The notes: generated from the sequence alone by a model not told the origin. Shown: positions 1 through 8,978, counted from the first letter of the stretch. The stretch is DNA of 47,530 bases from Pseudomonas lactucae (GCF_016937615.1 NZ_JAFHKI010000025.1:1-47530); one strand, 5' to 3'. Numbers and translations are program-made.

Positions 1-1
1 G

Positions 2-55
2 CATCACAAGCTGCACAACGACATCACCTTGTTCAACCCGGCGCCGATTACCTGA
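2..55 (+). CDS. C-terminal end of an unidentified protein (partial)
   Basis: An open frame enters from the left edge and ends at a TGA at 53-55, giving the last 17 residues HHKLHNDITLFNPAPIT. I do not recognise the family from so short a tail, and no function is proposed. It is followed directly by a cluster of REP hairpins, which often lie just behind the 3-prime ends of Pseudomonas genes; this supports a real gene end here. The frame could be fortuitous. Confidence 0.4.
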   Translation, partial: HHKLHNDITLFNPAPIT

Positions 56-71
56 GACCGAGTCGCCTGCA

Positions 72-94
72 ATCGGGGGCAAGCCCCTCCCACA
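72..94 (-). repeat. REP sequence (fluorescens GGGGGCAAGCCCC type)
   Basis: Core ATCGGGGGCAAGCCCCTCC followed by CACA. This is the inverse of the GTGGGAGGGGCTTGCCCCCGAT core seen at 132. The short imperfect palindrome can form a hairpin. Confidence 0.85.
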
Positions 95-131
95 CTCGAG
101 CGTCGTTTCGATGCTGGAACTCGGTCAAAGG

Positions 132-218
132 GTGGGAGGGGCTTGCCCCCGATAGCGGTATATCAGCCAAAGAGATGTCAACTGAACCACCGCCATCGGG
201 GGCAAGCCCCCTCCCACA
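132..218. repeat. REPIN: pair of inverted REP sequences
   Basis: A forward REP (GTGGGAGGGGCTTGCCCCCG, 132-153) and an inverted REP (194-218) are separated by about 40 nt and flanked on the inside by matching AGCGGT/ACCGCC bases. This is the REPIN arrangement known from P. fluorescens, where the elements are mobilised by RAYT transposases. No RAYT gene lies in this window. The element sits between two convergent 3-prime ends and may also act as a transcription barrier. Confidence 0.85.
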
Positions 219-228
219 TTTTTGCGAC

Positions 229-858
229 TCACGGGCGTTTGAACTGACGCCGCTGCGCTTCAATCTGCGGGCGGCACGCGCAGCCATCAAGGTGATCATT
301 GACCATCCCCATCGCCTGCATCAACGCATACATCGTGGTTGGCCCCACGAACGTCCAGCCGCGCTTCTTCAGGGCCTTGGACAGTCGCACCGAGGCCGGC
401 GAGGTGGGATTGCCCGTCCAGTAATCCAGGTCCACCACCGCCGGGCGCTCCTCAGGGCCGGGCTCAAACGCCCACAACCAGCGCGCCAGCGAACCGGTCT
501 CATCCACCAGCTCACACGCCCGGCATGCATTGTTGATAACGGACACGATCTTCGCCCGATTGCGCACAATACCGGTGTCCTGCATCAAGCGCTCGATATC
601 CGCTTCGCCATATTGCGCGATACGACGAAAATCAAAGCCCTCGAACGCCCCTCGAAACTGCTCGCGCTTGCGCAGGATGGTGATCCACGCCATGCCCGCC
701 TGGAAACCTTCCAGGCAAATCTTCTCGTACAGCTGGATATCGTTCGCCACCGGCACACCCCACTCGTGATCATGGTAATGCGGGTATTCGGGCGCCGAGG
801 TGCGCCACGTGCAATAGCTGCGGCCTGTCGCGTCGGTGGTCAGTCCTGGTGTATCCAT
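229..858 (-). CDS. tag: DNA-3-methyladenine glycosylase I (Tag family)
   Basis: Base-excision repair enzyme that removes 3-methyladenine from alkylated DNA; cytoplasmic. The 209 residues align along the whole Tag family (E. coli Tag is about 187): YCTW near residue 16, HDHEWGVP at 29-36, ICLEGFQAG around 47-55 with the catalytic-pocket Glu50, LSKALKKRGWTFVG, and MVNDHLDGC near the end. Cys16, His29, His189 and Cys193 match the family zinc site (E. coli C4, H17, H175, C179). The start is the ATG at 858. The C-terminus carries a basic extension (EAQRRQFKRP) beyond the zinc site. It lies alone, convergent with the unidentified gene on its left and divergent from the DctA-like carrier. The usual Pseudomonas tag lies beside glyQS, so this may be a second copy; that is inference from memory. 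Confidence 0.93.
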   Translation of the reverse strand: MDTPGLTTDATGRSYCTWRTSAPEYPHYHDHEWGVPVANDIQLYEKICLEGFQAGMAWITILRKREQFRGAFEGFDFRRIAQYGEADIERLMQDTGIVRNRAKIVSVINNACRACELVDETGSLARWLWAFEPGPEERPAVVDLDYWTGNPTSPASVRLSKALKKRGWTFVGPTTMYALMQAMGMVNDHLDGCACRPQIEAQRRQFKRP

Positions 859-943
859 TCATCACCTCATGTGCCGAAGGCGGATGATAAGCGAAAATTT
901 TTGCACATCACCAACCGCTCAAGCATCGCCCTCAGCGACCAAC

Positions 944-954
944 TGGTCAGACCG
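944..954. promoter_or_regulatory. FadR/FCD-type operator candidate
   Basis: TGGTCAGACCG matches the TNGTNNNACNA pattern of FadR-subfamily GntR operators (PdhR, LldR and FadR type) in all positions but the last. It lies 27 nt upstream of a plausible -35 for the DctA-like gene, and two FCD-domain regulators are encoded just downstream of that gene, so local autocircuit control is a reasonable inference. No binding data can be seen from sequence. Confidence 0.45.
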
Positions 955-980
955 GAACTCGTCAACCGACGAATAATGTC

Positions 981-1010
981 TTGTTATTTCAAAAATACCT
1001 GGCCTAGACT
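981..1010 (+). promoter_or_regulatory. Possible sigma70 promoter for the DctA-like gene
   Basis: TTGTTA (981-986) and TAGACT (1005-1010) are separated by 18 nt and lie 80 nt upstream of the start codon. Both boxes match the consensus only partly. I saw no sigma54 -24/-12 pair, although classical Pseudomonas dctA is sigma54-dependent. Confidence 0.3.
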
Positions 1011-1089
1011 GGCGACGCACTGGACTTACCGGTATGACCACAACAATTAAGCCCTGGAACCACCGGGGCGCCGAATAGAGATCCCTCCC

Positions 1090-2400
1090 ATGCTCAGATG
1101 GTGCTCGCGTTCGATTTTCCTGCAAGTCGTGATTGGCCTGATGCTTGGCATCGTCTGCGGCCTGGCCCTTCCCGAATTCTCCTCGCAACTCAAACCCTTG
1201 GGTGACGGTTTTATCAAGCTGATCAAAATGCTGATTGGCCTGATCGTGTTCTGCGTGGTGGTCAGCGGTATTTCCGGTGCCGGCGACCTGAAGAAGGTCG
1301 GGCGCATCGGCCTCAAGTCGGTGATCTACTTTGAAGTGCTCACCACCATTGCCCTGGTGATCGGCCTGATCATGGCGTTCAGCACCGGTATCGGCCAAGG
1401 CGCCAATATCCACCTGGAGCAACTGTCCTCCGCCGGTCTGAATGAACTGGCCGACAAGGGCCAGCACATCAAAGGCACCAGCCAGTTCCTGATGGACCTG
1501 ATCCCCAACTCGGTGATCGGCGCCTTTGCCGATAACAACGTGCTGCAAGTGCTGTTGTTCTCGGTGTTGTTCGGCAGTGCGCTGAACCTGGTGGGCGAAG
1601 CGGCCAGCGGCATTACGCGGCTGATCAATGAGCTGAGCCATGTGATTTTCCGCATCATGGGCATGATCGTGCGCCTGGCGCCGATCGGCGTGTTCGGCGC
1701 GATCGCCTTCACCACCAGCACCTACGGCCTGGACTCGCTGCAACACTTGGGCAGCCTGGTGGGCTTGTTCTACCTGACCTGCTTCGCGTTCGTCGCGCTG
1801 ATTCTCGGCCTGGTGATGCGCGTTTCAGGGCTGCGCATGCTGCCGCTGCTCAAGTACTTGCGCGAAGAGCTGCTGATCGTCATGGGCACCGCCTCCTCCG
1901 ATGCGGTACTGCCGCAGGTCATGCGCAAACTCGAACACCTGGGGATCGGCAGTTCTACCGTGGGCTTGGTGATTCCGACGGGGTATTCGTTCAACCTTGA
2001 CGGCTTCTCCATCTACCTGACCCTGGCCATCGTATTTATCGCCAACGCCACCGGCACACCGCTGTCGATGACCGACCTGCTGACCATCCTGCTGGTGTCG
2101 CTGATCACCTCCAAGGGCGCCCACGGCATCCCCGGTTCGGCACTGGTGATTCTGGCGGCGACACTCACGGCGATCCCGGCGATTCCGGTGGTAGGGCTTG
2201 TGCTCGTATTGGCGGTGGACTGGTTCATGGGCATCGGCCGCGCCTTGACCAACCTGATTGGCAACTGCGTCGCCACCGTGGCCATCGCCCGCTGGGAAAA
2301 AGACATCGATATCCAACGCGCCAATAAAGTGCTCGACGGCGAACAAGGGTACGCCTTCCAGACCAGGAAGCCGGTGTTGCCGGCGCATCAGGAGTTCTAA
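1090..2400 (+). CDS. DctA-family dicarboxylate/amino acid:cation symporter
   Basis: Inner-membrane secondary transporter of the DAACS family (GltP/DctA fold), probably taking up C4-dicarboxylates or related organic acids with Na+ or H+. The 436 residues have the family length and hallmarks: KPLGDGFIKLIKMLI near residue 36, RLAPIGVFGA around 196, the TASSDAVLPQVMRKLE hairpin around 264, GLVIPTGYSFNLDGFSIYLT around 292, TSKGAHGIPGSA around 340, and ALTNLIGNCVATV near 385. Two normally very conserved spots differ from E. coli DctA: KMIIAPVIF is KMLIGLIVF and SSKGAAGVTGSG is TSKGAHGIPGSA. I therefore call it a divergent paralogue and withhold the symbol. The start ATG has only a weak GAG-type ribosome site. 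It is followed by two FCD regulators on the same strand, the likely controllers of its expression. Confidence 0.9.
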   Translation: MLRWCSRSIFLQVVIGLMLGIVCGLALPEFSSQLKPLGDGFIKLIKMLIGLIVFCVVVSGISGAGDLKKVGRIGLKSVIYFEVLTTIALVIGLIMAFSTGIGQGANIHLEQLSSAGLNELADKGQHIKGTSQFLMDLIPNSVIGAFADNNVLQVLLFSVLFGSALNLVGEAASGITRLINELSHVIFRIMGMIVRLAPIGVFGAIAFTTSTYGLDSLQHLGSLVGLFYLTCFAFVALILGLVMRVSGLRMLPLLKYLREELLIVMGTASSDAVLPQVMRKLEHLGIGSSTVGLVIPTGYSFNLDGFSIYLTLAIVFIANATGTPLSMTDLLTILLVSLITSKGAHGIPGSALVILAATLTAIPAIPVVGLVLVLAVDWFMGIGRALTNLIGNCVATVAIARWEKDIDIQRANKVLDGEQGYAFQTRKPVLPAHQEF

Positions 2401-2417
2401 AAGCAACACGGACAAAT

Positions 2418-2458
2418 GTGGGAGGGGGCAAGTCGAATCGTCGCACCGCCCCTCCCAC
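2418..2458. repeat. REP-like hairpin of a second type
   Basis: GTGGGAGGGG (2418-2427) and CCCCTCCCAC (2449-2458) form a perfect 10-bp stem. The inner arm contains a 24-nt sequence (2435-2458, minus sense) that recurs exactly at 24668-24691. It may also end transcription of the carrier gene, although no T-run follows. Confidence 0.75.
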
Positions 2459-2512
2459 TGTTGAGCAGCGTTAATTGGATCAATGTATTCGCAACATCAA
2501 GGAGTCATCGAC

Positions 2513-3214
2513 GTGATCAGCACCTCAACCGTCGTCAATTCAGTCGTAGAAAAACTGCGCGCCGCACTCAAGCGGGGCCAGTGGCGGCGTGGCGAAATGC
2601 TGCCCGGCCAACGTGAGCTGGCCGAACAGCTGGGCATCAGCCGCCCCAGCTTGCGCGAAGCGGTGATCGTGCTGGAAACCCTCGGCCTGGTGCGCTCCAT
2701 GCCGGGCAAAGGCGTGGTGGTGCTGGAAACCAGCGTCAGCGAACCGCAATCGACCGACGCCGTGGCCGACGCCAGCCTCGAAGACATTCTGCAACTGCGC
2801 TACACCCTGGAACCATTCATTGTCGGCCTGGTGGCCCAGACCATCAGCAGCAAGGATGTCGGCCAACTGCGTCTGACCCTGATGGACATGCGCGAAGCCC
2901 TGGATGCAGGTGACGCCGAAGCCGGGATGAACGCCTACATCGGCTTTCACGAAGAGCTGTTCGCCCTCACCTCCAACCCGATCTTCCAGAACGTGGTGCA
3001 GCAGACCAGCAACGCCCTCAAGCAAAGCGCCCAAGTGCTGCGCAACTCCCCCGAGCACCTGGCCGAACGGCTGCGGGAAAACGAAGCCGTGGTGCGTGCC
3101 ATCCGTAACAAGAACAGCGCCCTGGCCAGCGCCGAGATGCGTCGGCACATCCTCCAGGAAGGCCTGCGCATGGGCATTGCCCTGAACATCCCGGATGACC
3201 ATCTGGGCAGCTGA
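2513..3214 (+). CDS. FadR-subfamily GntR regulator (wHTH + FCD domain)
   Basis: Cytoplasmic one-component transcription factor that binds a small organic acid through the C-terminal FCD domain. The N-terminal winged helix-turn-helix is clear (LPGQRELAEQLGISRPSLRE, then ETLGLVRSMPGKGVVV). The FCD domain follows, with the expected acidic/His metal-site residues in the segment IGFHEELFALTSNP and the final MRRHILQ. I chose the GTG at 2513 because AAGGAG lies 8 nt upstream (2499-2504). An in-frame ATG at 2483 would add ten residues but has no ribosome site. It lies between the DctA-like carrier and a second FCD regulator, 16 nt before the latter's start. The candidate operator at 944 is a natural target. 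Confidence 0.88.
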   Translation: MISTSTVVNSVVEKLRAALKRGQWRRGEMLPGQRELAEQLGISRPSLREAVIVLETLGLVRSMPGKGVVVLETSVSEPQSTDAVADASLEDILQLRYTLEPFIVGLVAQTISSKDVGQLRLTLMDMREALDAGDAEAGMNAYIGFHEELFALTSNPIFQNVVQQTSNALKQSAQVLRNSPEHLAERLRENEAVVRAIRNKNSALASAEMRRHILQEGLRMGIALNIPDDHLGS

Positions 3215-3230
3215 CTTTTTGGAGACGACC

Positions 3231-3917
3231 ATGACCGCCCACGCCCTGCAACGCGAGCCTTTCCTCCCTGCCCTGCGCCTGGCGGCCGGTAAAAAGCCTT
3301 CGGTGGATGACATCTACCCACGCCTGTTCGACGCAATCCTCGAACAACGCATCGCCCCGGCCAGCCGCTTTACCGAAGAAAGCCTGGGCGAAACCTTTGG
3401 CGTGAGCCGCAGCGTGATTCGCCGGGTGTTGGCCAAGCTGTCCCACCAACAGGTGATCATCCTGCGTCCCAACCAGCGTGCCCAAGTCGCGGCGCCGGAT
3501 GCGCAGCAGACGCGGCAGATTCTGGAAGCACGGCGCATGACCGAAATCACGGTGGTGCAACTGGCCTGCGCCCAGGCGACAGCCGCACAGATACGCCAGC
3601 TACGCGAATTGATCGCCCGCGAGCATGAGTGCATCGAACACAACCAGCGCGGGCCGGCGATTCGCTTGTCGGGGGAGTTTCACCTGCACTTGGCGGCCAT
3701 CGCGGCGAATGCGCCACTGGCGCAATTCCTGAACAGCCTGGTGCCATTGACCTCCCTGGTAATCGCCCAATATGAAGCGAAAGCCTGCACGTATTGCGCG
3801 TGGCAGGAGCATGTGGCGATTGTGGAGGCGGTTGAACGGCGGGATTCGAACGCTGCCGTGGCGTTGATGACCCAGCACCTGGATCACCTGGAAAGCAAAT
3901 TACTGAAGCACCACTGA
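3231..3917 (+). CDS. GntR-family FCD-domain regulator
   Basis: A second FCD-type transcription factor, 228 residues. The winged HTH is at roughly 24-85 (IYPRLFDAILEQRIAPASRF, then LGETFGVSRSVIRRVLAKLS), and the FCD domain covers the rest, including the metal-site type segments EFHLHLAAIAANAPL and MTQHLDHLE. I start it at the ATG at 3231, which has GGAG nine bases upstream and sits just after the stop of the preceding regulator; an ATG further up (3195) would overlap that gene. The two regulators are only distantly similar, so they are not a recent duplication and may sense different ligands. A purine- or dicarboxylate-linked role is possible but cannot be told from sequence. Confidence 0.88.
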   Translation: MTAHALQREPFLPALRLAAGKKPSVDDIYPRLFDAILEQRIAPASRFTEESLGETFGVSRSVIRRVLAKLSHQQVIILRPNQRAQVAAPDAQQTRQILEARRMTEITVVQLACAQATAAQIRQLRELIAREHECIEHNQRGPAIRLSGEFHLHLAAIAANAPLAQFLNSLVPLTSLVIAQYEAKACTYCAWQEHVAIVEAVERRDSNAAVALMTQHLDHLESKLLKHH

Positions 3918-3942
3918 CCTCCAGATATAAAGAAGATCCAAT

Positions 3943-4025
3943 GTGGGGGGCTTGCTCCCGATGAGGGAGTGCCAATGAATGCACTGCCTGACACACCACT
4001 ATCGGGGGCAAGCCCCCTCCCACAC
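3943..4025. repeat. REPIN between convergent genes
   Basis: A forward REP (TGTGGGGGGCTTGCTCCCGA, 3943-3962) and an inverted REP (ATCGGGGGCAAGCCCCCTCC from 4001) are separated by about 38 nt. The forward copy has decayed: it has lost one base of the stem and carries GCTCCC in place of GCCCCC. Confidence 0.8.
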
Positions 4026-4060
4026 TGGGCCTTCAGCGCTTGATAAATAGTGTTCCAATA

Positions 4061-4094
4061 AAAAGCCCCCGCCTCTCACGAGACGGGGGCTTTT
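4061..4094. terminator. Bidirectional rho-independent terminator
   Basis: AAAAGCCCCCGCCTC and its partner GAGACGGGGGCTTTT form a strong stem closed by a short loop, with A-runs before and T-runs after. It can therefore end transcription both of gdhB (from the right) and of the FCD regulator (from the left). It lies about 16 nt past the gdhB stop. Confidence 0.92.
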
Positions 4095-4109
4095 GTTTCA
4101 GCCGCTAAA

Positions 4110-7100
4110 TCAAGCCGGTTGCAGCACCGACTGACCGCTCAACGCCAAATCCAGCAACTCACGGTTGGCGACCGCGTACATGGCGTAGTCCGTGCCGACC
4201 GCGGCACGAATTTCCACCATCATTGCGCGCCAGCGATCGGCCATGTCCTGGTGCTGCTCAAGCCACAGGGCCACACGGGCTTCCATGTCTTGTGGCGCGT
4301 CGGCCATTTGCAGTACCGAGATGGTGATCGCCCGTTGCTGCCAGTCCACATCGTCGCGGAACGCTTCGCGGGCCTGGGCCTGCCAGTTGTTGGCTACCGG
4401 CAGATCGCTGATCTGCTGCAGGTACCATGGCAAGTCCAGGGCGCTGCCGACGGCGAAGTAGGCCTTGGCCACTTCGGCGGCGTCATGCCCGGTCACGTCG
4501 GCGGCTTCGATGATCGGCAGCAAGGTGTACAGGTGGGTCGTGCCTGCAACCATGCGCGCCAACAACTCCGGTACACCGGCTTCGGTGTAGGCCTGGTAGC
4601 GGGTCTGCCAGCCTTCGCGGGTCGGGCCTTCCAGCAGTTCGTCGAGCTTGAGGCCCAACGCGGCCAGGTGTGGACCGAAGTGCGCGGTGTCGCGCCCGGC
4701 GTCCTGTTCGTTGCGACGGCTGCGCAGGAACCAGCGCGTAGCACGGCGGCCCAGGCGCATCAGTTCGTCCATCAGCTCCAGTTGCACCTCGGCGGACACC
4801 TGGTGGTCCAGCGCTTCGATCTGACGGAACCAATGCGGGAGGTGGAAAATGTCACGCACGATTACATAAGCGCCCGCCACGTTCGCCGGGCTCATGCCGG
4901 TCGACTCTTTGAGTCGTTGAACGAAGGTGATGCCCATGTGGTTGACCAGGTCGTTGGCGATCTGGGTGCTGACGATCTCACGCTTGAGACGGTGGCGACG
5001 CATGGCTTCGCCGAACTTGGCCACCAGGCTCGGTGGGAACGCGGTCTCCATGTCACGGGTCAGGTAGTCGTCATCAGGTACCAGCGACTTGAGCAGCGCT
5101 TCCTTGAGGTCGATCTTGCTGTAGGAGATCAGCACCGACAGCTCCGGACGGGTCAGGCCCTTGCCGGTCGAGGCGCGCTCGGCCAGTTGGTCTTCGGTCG
5201 GCAGGTACTCGATGGCACGGTCCAGCTTGCCACGGCCTTCCAGGTCGCTCATCAGGCGCTTGTACTCGGCGGCACGCTCGTAAGCCTTGCGGGCGGCCAG
5301 GGACAGGGCCTGGGTCTGCTTGTAATTGTTGCCCAACACCAGGCTGCCGACTTCGTCGGTCATGCTCGCCAGCAACTGGTTGCGTTGCTTGTCGGTCATG
5401 TCGCCGGCCTGCACCACTTCGTTGAGCAGGATCTTGATGTTCACTTCGTGGTCGGAGCAGTCCACGCCACCGGCGTTGTCGATAAAGTCGGTGTTGGAAC
5501 CGCCACCATTGAGGCCGAATTCCACACGACCCAGTTGGGTCATGCCGAGGTTACCGCCCTCGCCCACCACCTTGCAGCGCAGCTCGTTGCCGTTGACGCG
5601 CAACGCGTCGTTGGCCTTATCGCCCACATCGGCGTGGCTTTCGGTGCTGGCCTTGACGTAGGTACCGATGCCGCCGTTCCACAACAGGTCCACCGGCGCC
5701 TTGAGCAAGGCGTTGAGCAGTTCGGTCGGGGTCAGCTTGTCGGCCTGGATGTCAAAGCGTTCTTTCATCTGCGGCGAGATGGCGATGCTTTTGGCGCTGC
5801 GCGAGAAGATACCGCCGCCTTCGGACATGATGCTGGTGTCGTAGTCGGTCCAGGCCGAACGCGGCAGCTCGAACATGCGCTGGCGCTCGACGAAACTGGT
5901 CGCCGGGTTCGGGTTCGGGTCGATGAAGATGTGCAGGTGGTTGAAGGCCGCGACCAGTTGCAGCTTGTCGGACATGAGCAAGCCGTTACCGAACACGTCA
6001 CCGGCCATATCGCCGACGCCGACCACGGTGATGCTGTCTTCCTGCACGTTGATGCCGCGCTCACGGAAGTGACGCTGCACACCGACCCACGCGCCCTTGG
6101 CGGTGATGCCCATTTTCTTGTGGTCGTAACCGGCCGAACCACCGGAGGCGAACGCATCACCCAGCCAGAAGCCGTAGTCGATGGCAATGCCGTTGGCGAT
6201 GTCGGAGAAGGTCGCTGTGCCCTTGTCCGCCGCCACCACCAGGTACGGGTCATCGTCGTCATGGCGCACGACGTTGGCCGGCGGCACCAGGGCGCCGTCC
6301 TTGAGGTTGTCGGTGATGTCCAACAGGCCGGAAATGAAAATGCGGTAGCAAGCGATGCCCTCGGCCGCGATCTCGTCACGGCTACCGCCCAGCGGCAGGC
6401 GACGCGGCAGGAAGCCGCCCTTGGCGCCCACCGGCACGATCACCGAGTTCTTCACCTGCTGGGCTTTTACCAGGCCCAACACTTCGGTGCGGAAGTCTTC
6501 TTCACGGTCGGACCAGCGCAGGCCACCCCGCGCCACGTTGCCGAAGCGCAGGTGCACGCCTTCAACCCGTGGCGAGTACACGAAGATTTCAAACTTCGGC
6601 ACCGGCTTGGGCAGCTCAGGGATCGCGCGCGGGTCGAACTTGAAGCTGAAGTACGACTTGTTCTGGCCGTTGGCGTCGGTCTGGTAAAAGTTGGTGCGCA
6701 GGGTGGCCTTGATCAGGTCCAGGTAGCGACGCAGGATGCGGTCTTCGTTGAGCACCTGGACGTCGTCCAGGGCGCTGAGGATCGCTTGTTCCAGGCGTTG
6801 CTGCTTGTCTTCCAGGTCGTCGGCGGTGAGCTTGCGCGCCAGGTAGAAGCGGGTCTTGAACAACCGGGTCAACTCGCGAGCGATGTCTGTGTGGTTGTTC
6901 AGGGTGCTGGCGATATAACCCAGGTCGAAGCCCAGGCGGATCTGCTTGAGGTAACGCGCATAGGCACGCAGCAGCGCGACGTCGCGCCATGGCAGGCCGG
7001 CGGTGAGCACCAGGCGGTTGAACGCATCGTTCTCGGCATCGCCGTGCACGATGTGCACGAACGCGTCCTGCAGGGTGTCGTTGAGCTGCTGGATATCCAG

Positions 7101-8978
7101 GTTCACGCCTTCGGCGGCGATGAACGCAAAGTCATGGATCCAGAATTCGCGGCCATTGGCGTGGCGCAGACGGTACGGGAACTCGCCCAGCACGCGCAGG
7201 CCGAGGTTTTCCAGGATCGGCAGCACGTCGGACAGTGCCAGCGGCGTGTCGGCGTGATACAGCTTGCAATGCAGCTCACGCTGGCCGGAAACCTGGCCCA
7301 GCGGCTGGTAGAAGCTCATCACCAGCGGGTTGGCTTCGGTGAGGCTGAGCAAATGCTGCATATCGACCACAGCCGAATGCGCAGCGAAACGCTCGCGGTA
7401 GCCGGCCGGGAAGCCTTTCGGGAAATCCGCCAGCACGTTGGTGCCATGGGCTTCGCCGAAGCTCTCCACCACCAGGCTTGCGTAGTCGTCCTGCCAGCTG
7501 CGGCAAGCCTGCACCACTTCTTTTTCCAGTTGCAGCGTGTCGATGTCGAGGCGGTTCTTCGGGTCTACCCGCAGAATCAGCTGGACACGGGCCAACACGG
7601 ATTCGGAGAAGAAGGTCCAGAACTCGCAATCCGAGGCTTTCAGACGATCCATCAGCACTTGCTGGATCTTCTGGCGCACTTCGGTGGAATAGATGTCGCG
7701 CGGCACATAGGCCAGGCAGTAGCAGAAACGACCATACGGGTCTTTGCGCAGGAACACGCGGATCTTGTTGCGTTCCTGGATCTGCACAATCGACATCACG
7801 GTGCTGTACAGCTCGTCGACCGGAGTCTGGAACAGGTCATCGCGGGGCAGCACTTCAACCACCTGCGCCAGCTCCTTGCCCAGGTGCGCCTTGGCCTGGA
7901 AACCCGAACGGCGTTCGATCTCGGCGACTTTGCGGCGGATGTACGGGATGACTCGCACGCTTTCGCCATACACCGACGAGGTGTACAGGCCCATGAAGCG
8001 GCATTCCTTGATGACCTTGCCGTCCGCATCGATCTCGCGGATAGACACGTAGTCCGGGTAGGCCGGACGGTGCACGCGGCTTGGGTGCGCGGCCTTGGCG
8101 AACGACAGCACGGTCGGCTCGCGCAGGTAGGACACGGCGTAGTCTTCGATGCGCAGGTCGTCGGCGGTGAGGCCGGCACGCAACAGCTTGGTCAGACCGA
8201 GGAACGAGCTGGCGTCATATTCGATATGGCCGCCGTCCGCCTCGTCACGTACCACGAATTCTTCATAGCCCAGGAAGGTGAAGTGGTTGCCCACCAACCA
8301 TTCCAGGAAGTTCTTGATCTCGGCCTTTTCTTCGCCGTCGATGCCGAACGGGCTGGCGTCGATACCGGCCAGCAGGTCCTGGACCTTGGCTTTCATCGGC
8401 TCGAAATCGGCCACCGCCACGCGCACTTCGCCCAGCACCTGCTCCAGCTCTTTGCTCAGCACGCTCAGTTCGGCCGCGTTGGCGCAGCGGTCGATTTCCA
8501 GGTACATCAGCGATTCTTGCTCGATGCCTTCGCCCTGGGTGCCCTTGGACAGCACTTCCAGCAGCTCGCCCTTGCTGTCACGCCGCACGCTGAGCACGGT
8601 GGTCTGCAGGGTGTGGATGCTGTAGCCACGACGGTTCAGCTCGGTACGCACCGAGTCCACCAGGAATGGCAGGTCATGGTGCAGCACTTCGACCGCGGTG
8701 TGGGTCGACTGCCAGCCATGACGTTCGTAATCGGGGTTGTAGACCCGCACTTGCGGTTGGGTGTGGTCAAAGCGCTCAAGCAGGCGCCAGGCAGACAGGG
8801 TGCAACCGGCCAGGTCGGAAAGGCGACGCTGGGTCAGTTCGTCCAGGGAAATGATGCCGAAGAATTGTTCAGCGAACAGCGCCACTTGTGGCAGTGCCTG
8901 TTCACTGATGTGCTGCGCCAGTGCCGCTTGCAGTTGATGCTGGAAGTCGGCCTTGCTGGCTGCGGTGAAGAACGCCAT
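4110..8978 (-). CDS. gdhB: NAD-specific glutamate dehydrogenase, GDH-180 class
   Basis: Catalyses oxidative deamination of glutamate to 2-oxoglutarate and ammonia with NAD+, the catabolic arm of arginine/glutamate use in pseudomonads; cytoplasmic. At 1622 residues it has the size of the large bacterial GDH class. The N-terminal half carries the ACT-like and regulatory segments of the family. The catalytic core begins with VHLRFGNVARGGLRWSDR and includes VPVGAKGGFLP with the expected active-site lysine (about Lys853). The Rossmann part follows (VGVGDMAGDVFGNG, then FIDPNPNP), and a long C-terminal domain completes it. The start ATG has GGAG about ten bases upstream. It is a single-gene unit with a shared terminator on its 3-prime side. 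A complete open frame of similar length runs antisense to it; this is a codon-bias shadow. Confidence 0.97.
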   Translation of the reverse strand: MAFFTAASKADFQHQLQAALAQHISEQALPQVALFAEQFFGIISLDELTQRRLSDLAGCTLSAWRLLERFDHTQPQVRVYNPDYERHGWQSTHTAVEVLHHDLPFLVDSVRTELNRRGYSIHTLQTTVLSVRRDSKGELLEVLSKGTQGEGIEQESLMYLEIDRCANAAELSVLSKELEQVLGEVRVAVADFEPMKAKVQDLLAGIDASPFGIDGEEKAEIKNFLEWLVGNHFTFLGYEEFVVRDEADGGHIEYDASSFLGLTKLLRAGLTADDLRIEDYAVSYLREPTVLSFAKAAHPSRVHRPAYPDYVSIREIDADGKVIKECRFMGLYTSSVYGESVRVIPYIRRKVAEIERRSGFQAKAHLGKELAQVVEVLPRDDLFQTPVDELYSTVMSIVQIQERNKIRVFLRKDPYGRFCYCLAYVPRDIYSTEVRQKIQQVLMDRLKASDCEFWTFFSESVLARVQLILRVDPKNRLDIDTLQLEKEVVQACRSWQDDYASLVVESFGEAHGTNVLADFPKGFPAGYRERFAAHSAVVDMQHLLSLTEANPLVMSFYQPLGQVSGQRELHCKLYHADTPLALSDVLPILENLGLRVLGEFPYRLRHANGREFWIHDFAFIAAEGVNLDIQQLNDTLQDAFVHIVHGDAENDAFNRLVLTAGLPWRDVALLRAYARYLKQIRLGFDLGYIASTLNNHTDIARELTRLFKTRFYLARKLTADDLEDKQQRLEQAILSALDDVQVLNEDRILRRYLDLIKATLRTNFYQTDANGQNKSYFSFKFDPRAIPELPKPVPKFEIFVYSPRVEGVHLRFGNVARGGLRWSDREEDFRTEVLGLVKAQQVKNSVIVPVGAKGGFLPRRLPLGGSRDEIAAEGIACYRIFISGLLDITDNLKDGALVPPANVVRHDDDDPYLVVAADKGTATFSDIANGIAIDYGFWLGDAFASGGSAGYDHKKMGITAKGAWVGVQRHFRERGINVQEDSITVVGVGDMAGDVFGNGLLMSDKLQLVAAFNHLHIFIDPNPNPATSFVERQRMFELPRSAWTDYDTSIMSEGGGIFSRSAKSIAISPQMKERFDIQADKLTPTELLNALLKAPVDLLWNGGIGTYVKASTESHADVGDKANDALRVNGNELRCKVVGEGGNLGMTQLGRVEFGLNGGGSNTDFIDNAGGVDCSDHEVNIKILLNEVVQAGDMTDKQRNQLLASMTDEVGSLVLGNNYKQTQALSLAARKAYERAAEYKRLMSDLEGRGKLDRAIEYLPTEDQLAERASTGKGLTRPELSVLISYSKIDLKEALLKSLVPDDDYLTRDMETAFPPSLVAKFGEAMRRHRLKREIVSTQIANDLVNHMGITFVQRLKESTGMSPANVAGAYVIVRDIFHLPHWFRQIEALDHQVSAEVQLELMDELMRLGRRATRWFLRSRRNEQDAGRDTAHFGPHLAALGLKLDELLEGPTREGWQTRYQAYTEAGVPELLARMVAGTTHLYTLLPIIEAADVTGHDAAEVAKAYFAVGSALDLPWYLQQISDLPVANNWQAQAREAFRDDVDWQQRAITISVLQMADAPQDMEARVALWLEQHQDMADRWRAMMVEIRAAVGTDYAMYAVANRELLDLALSGQSVLQPA

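Noticed and set aside
132..218. Repeated GGGGGCAAGCCCCC units as a CRISPR array
   Set aside because: The units are palindromic REPs in inverted pairs scattered over the window, without regular spacers or cas genes.
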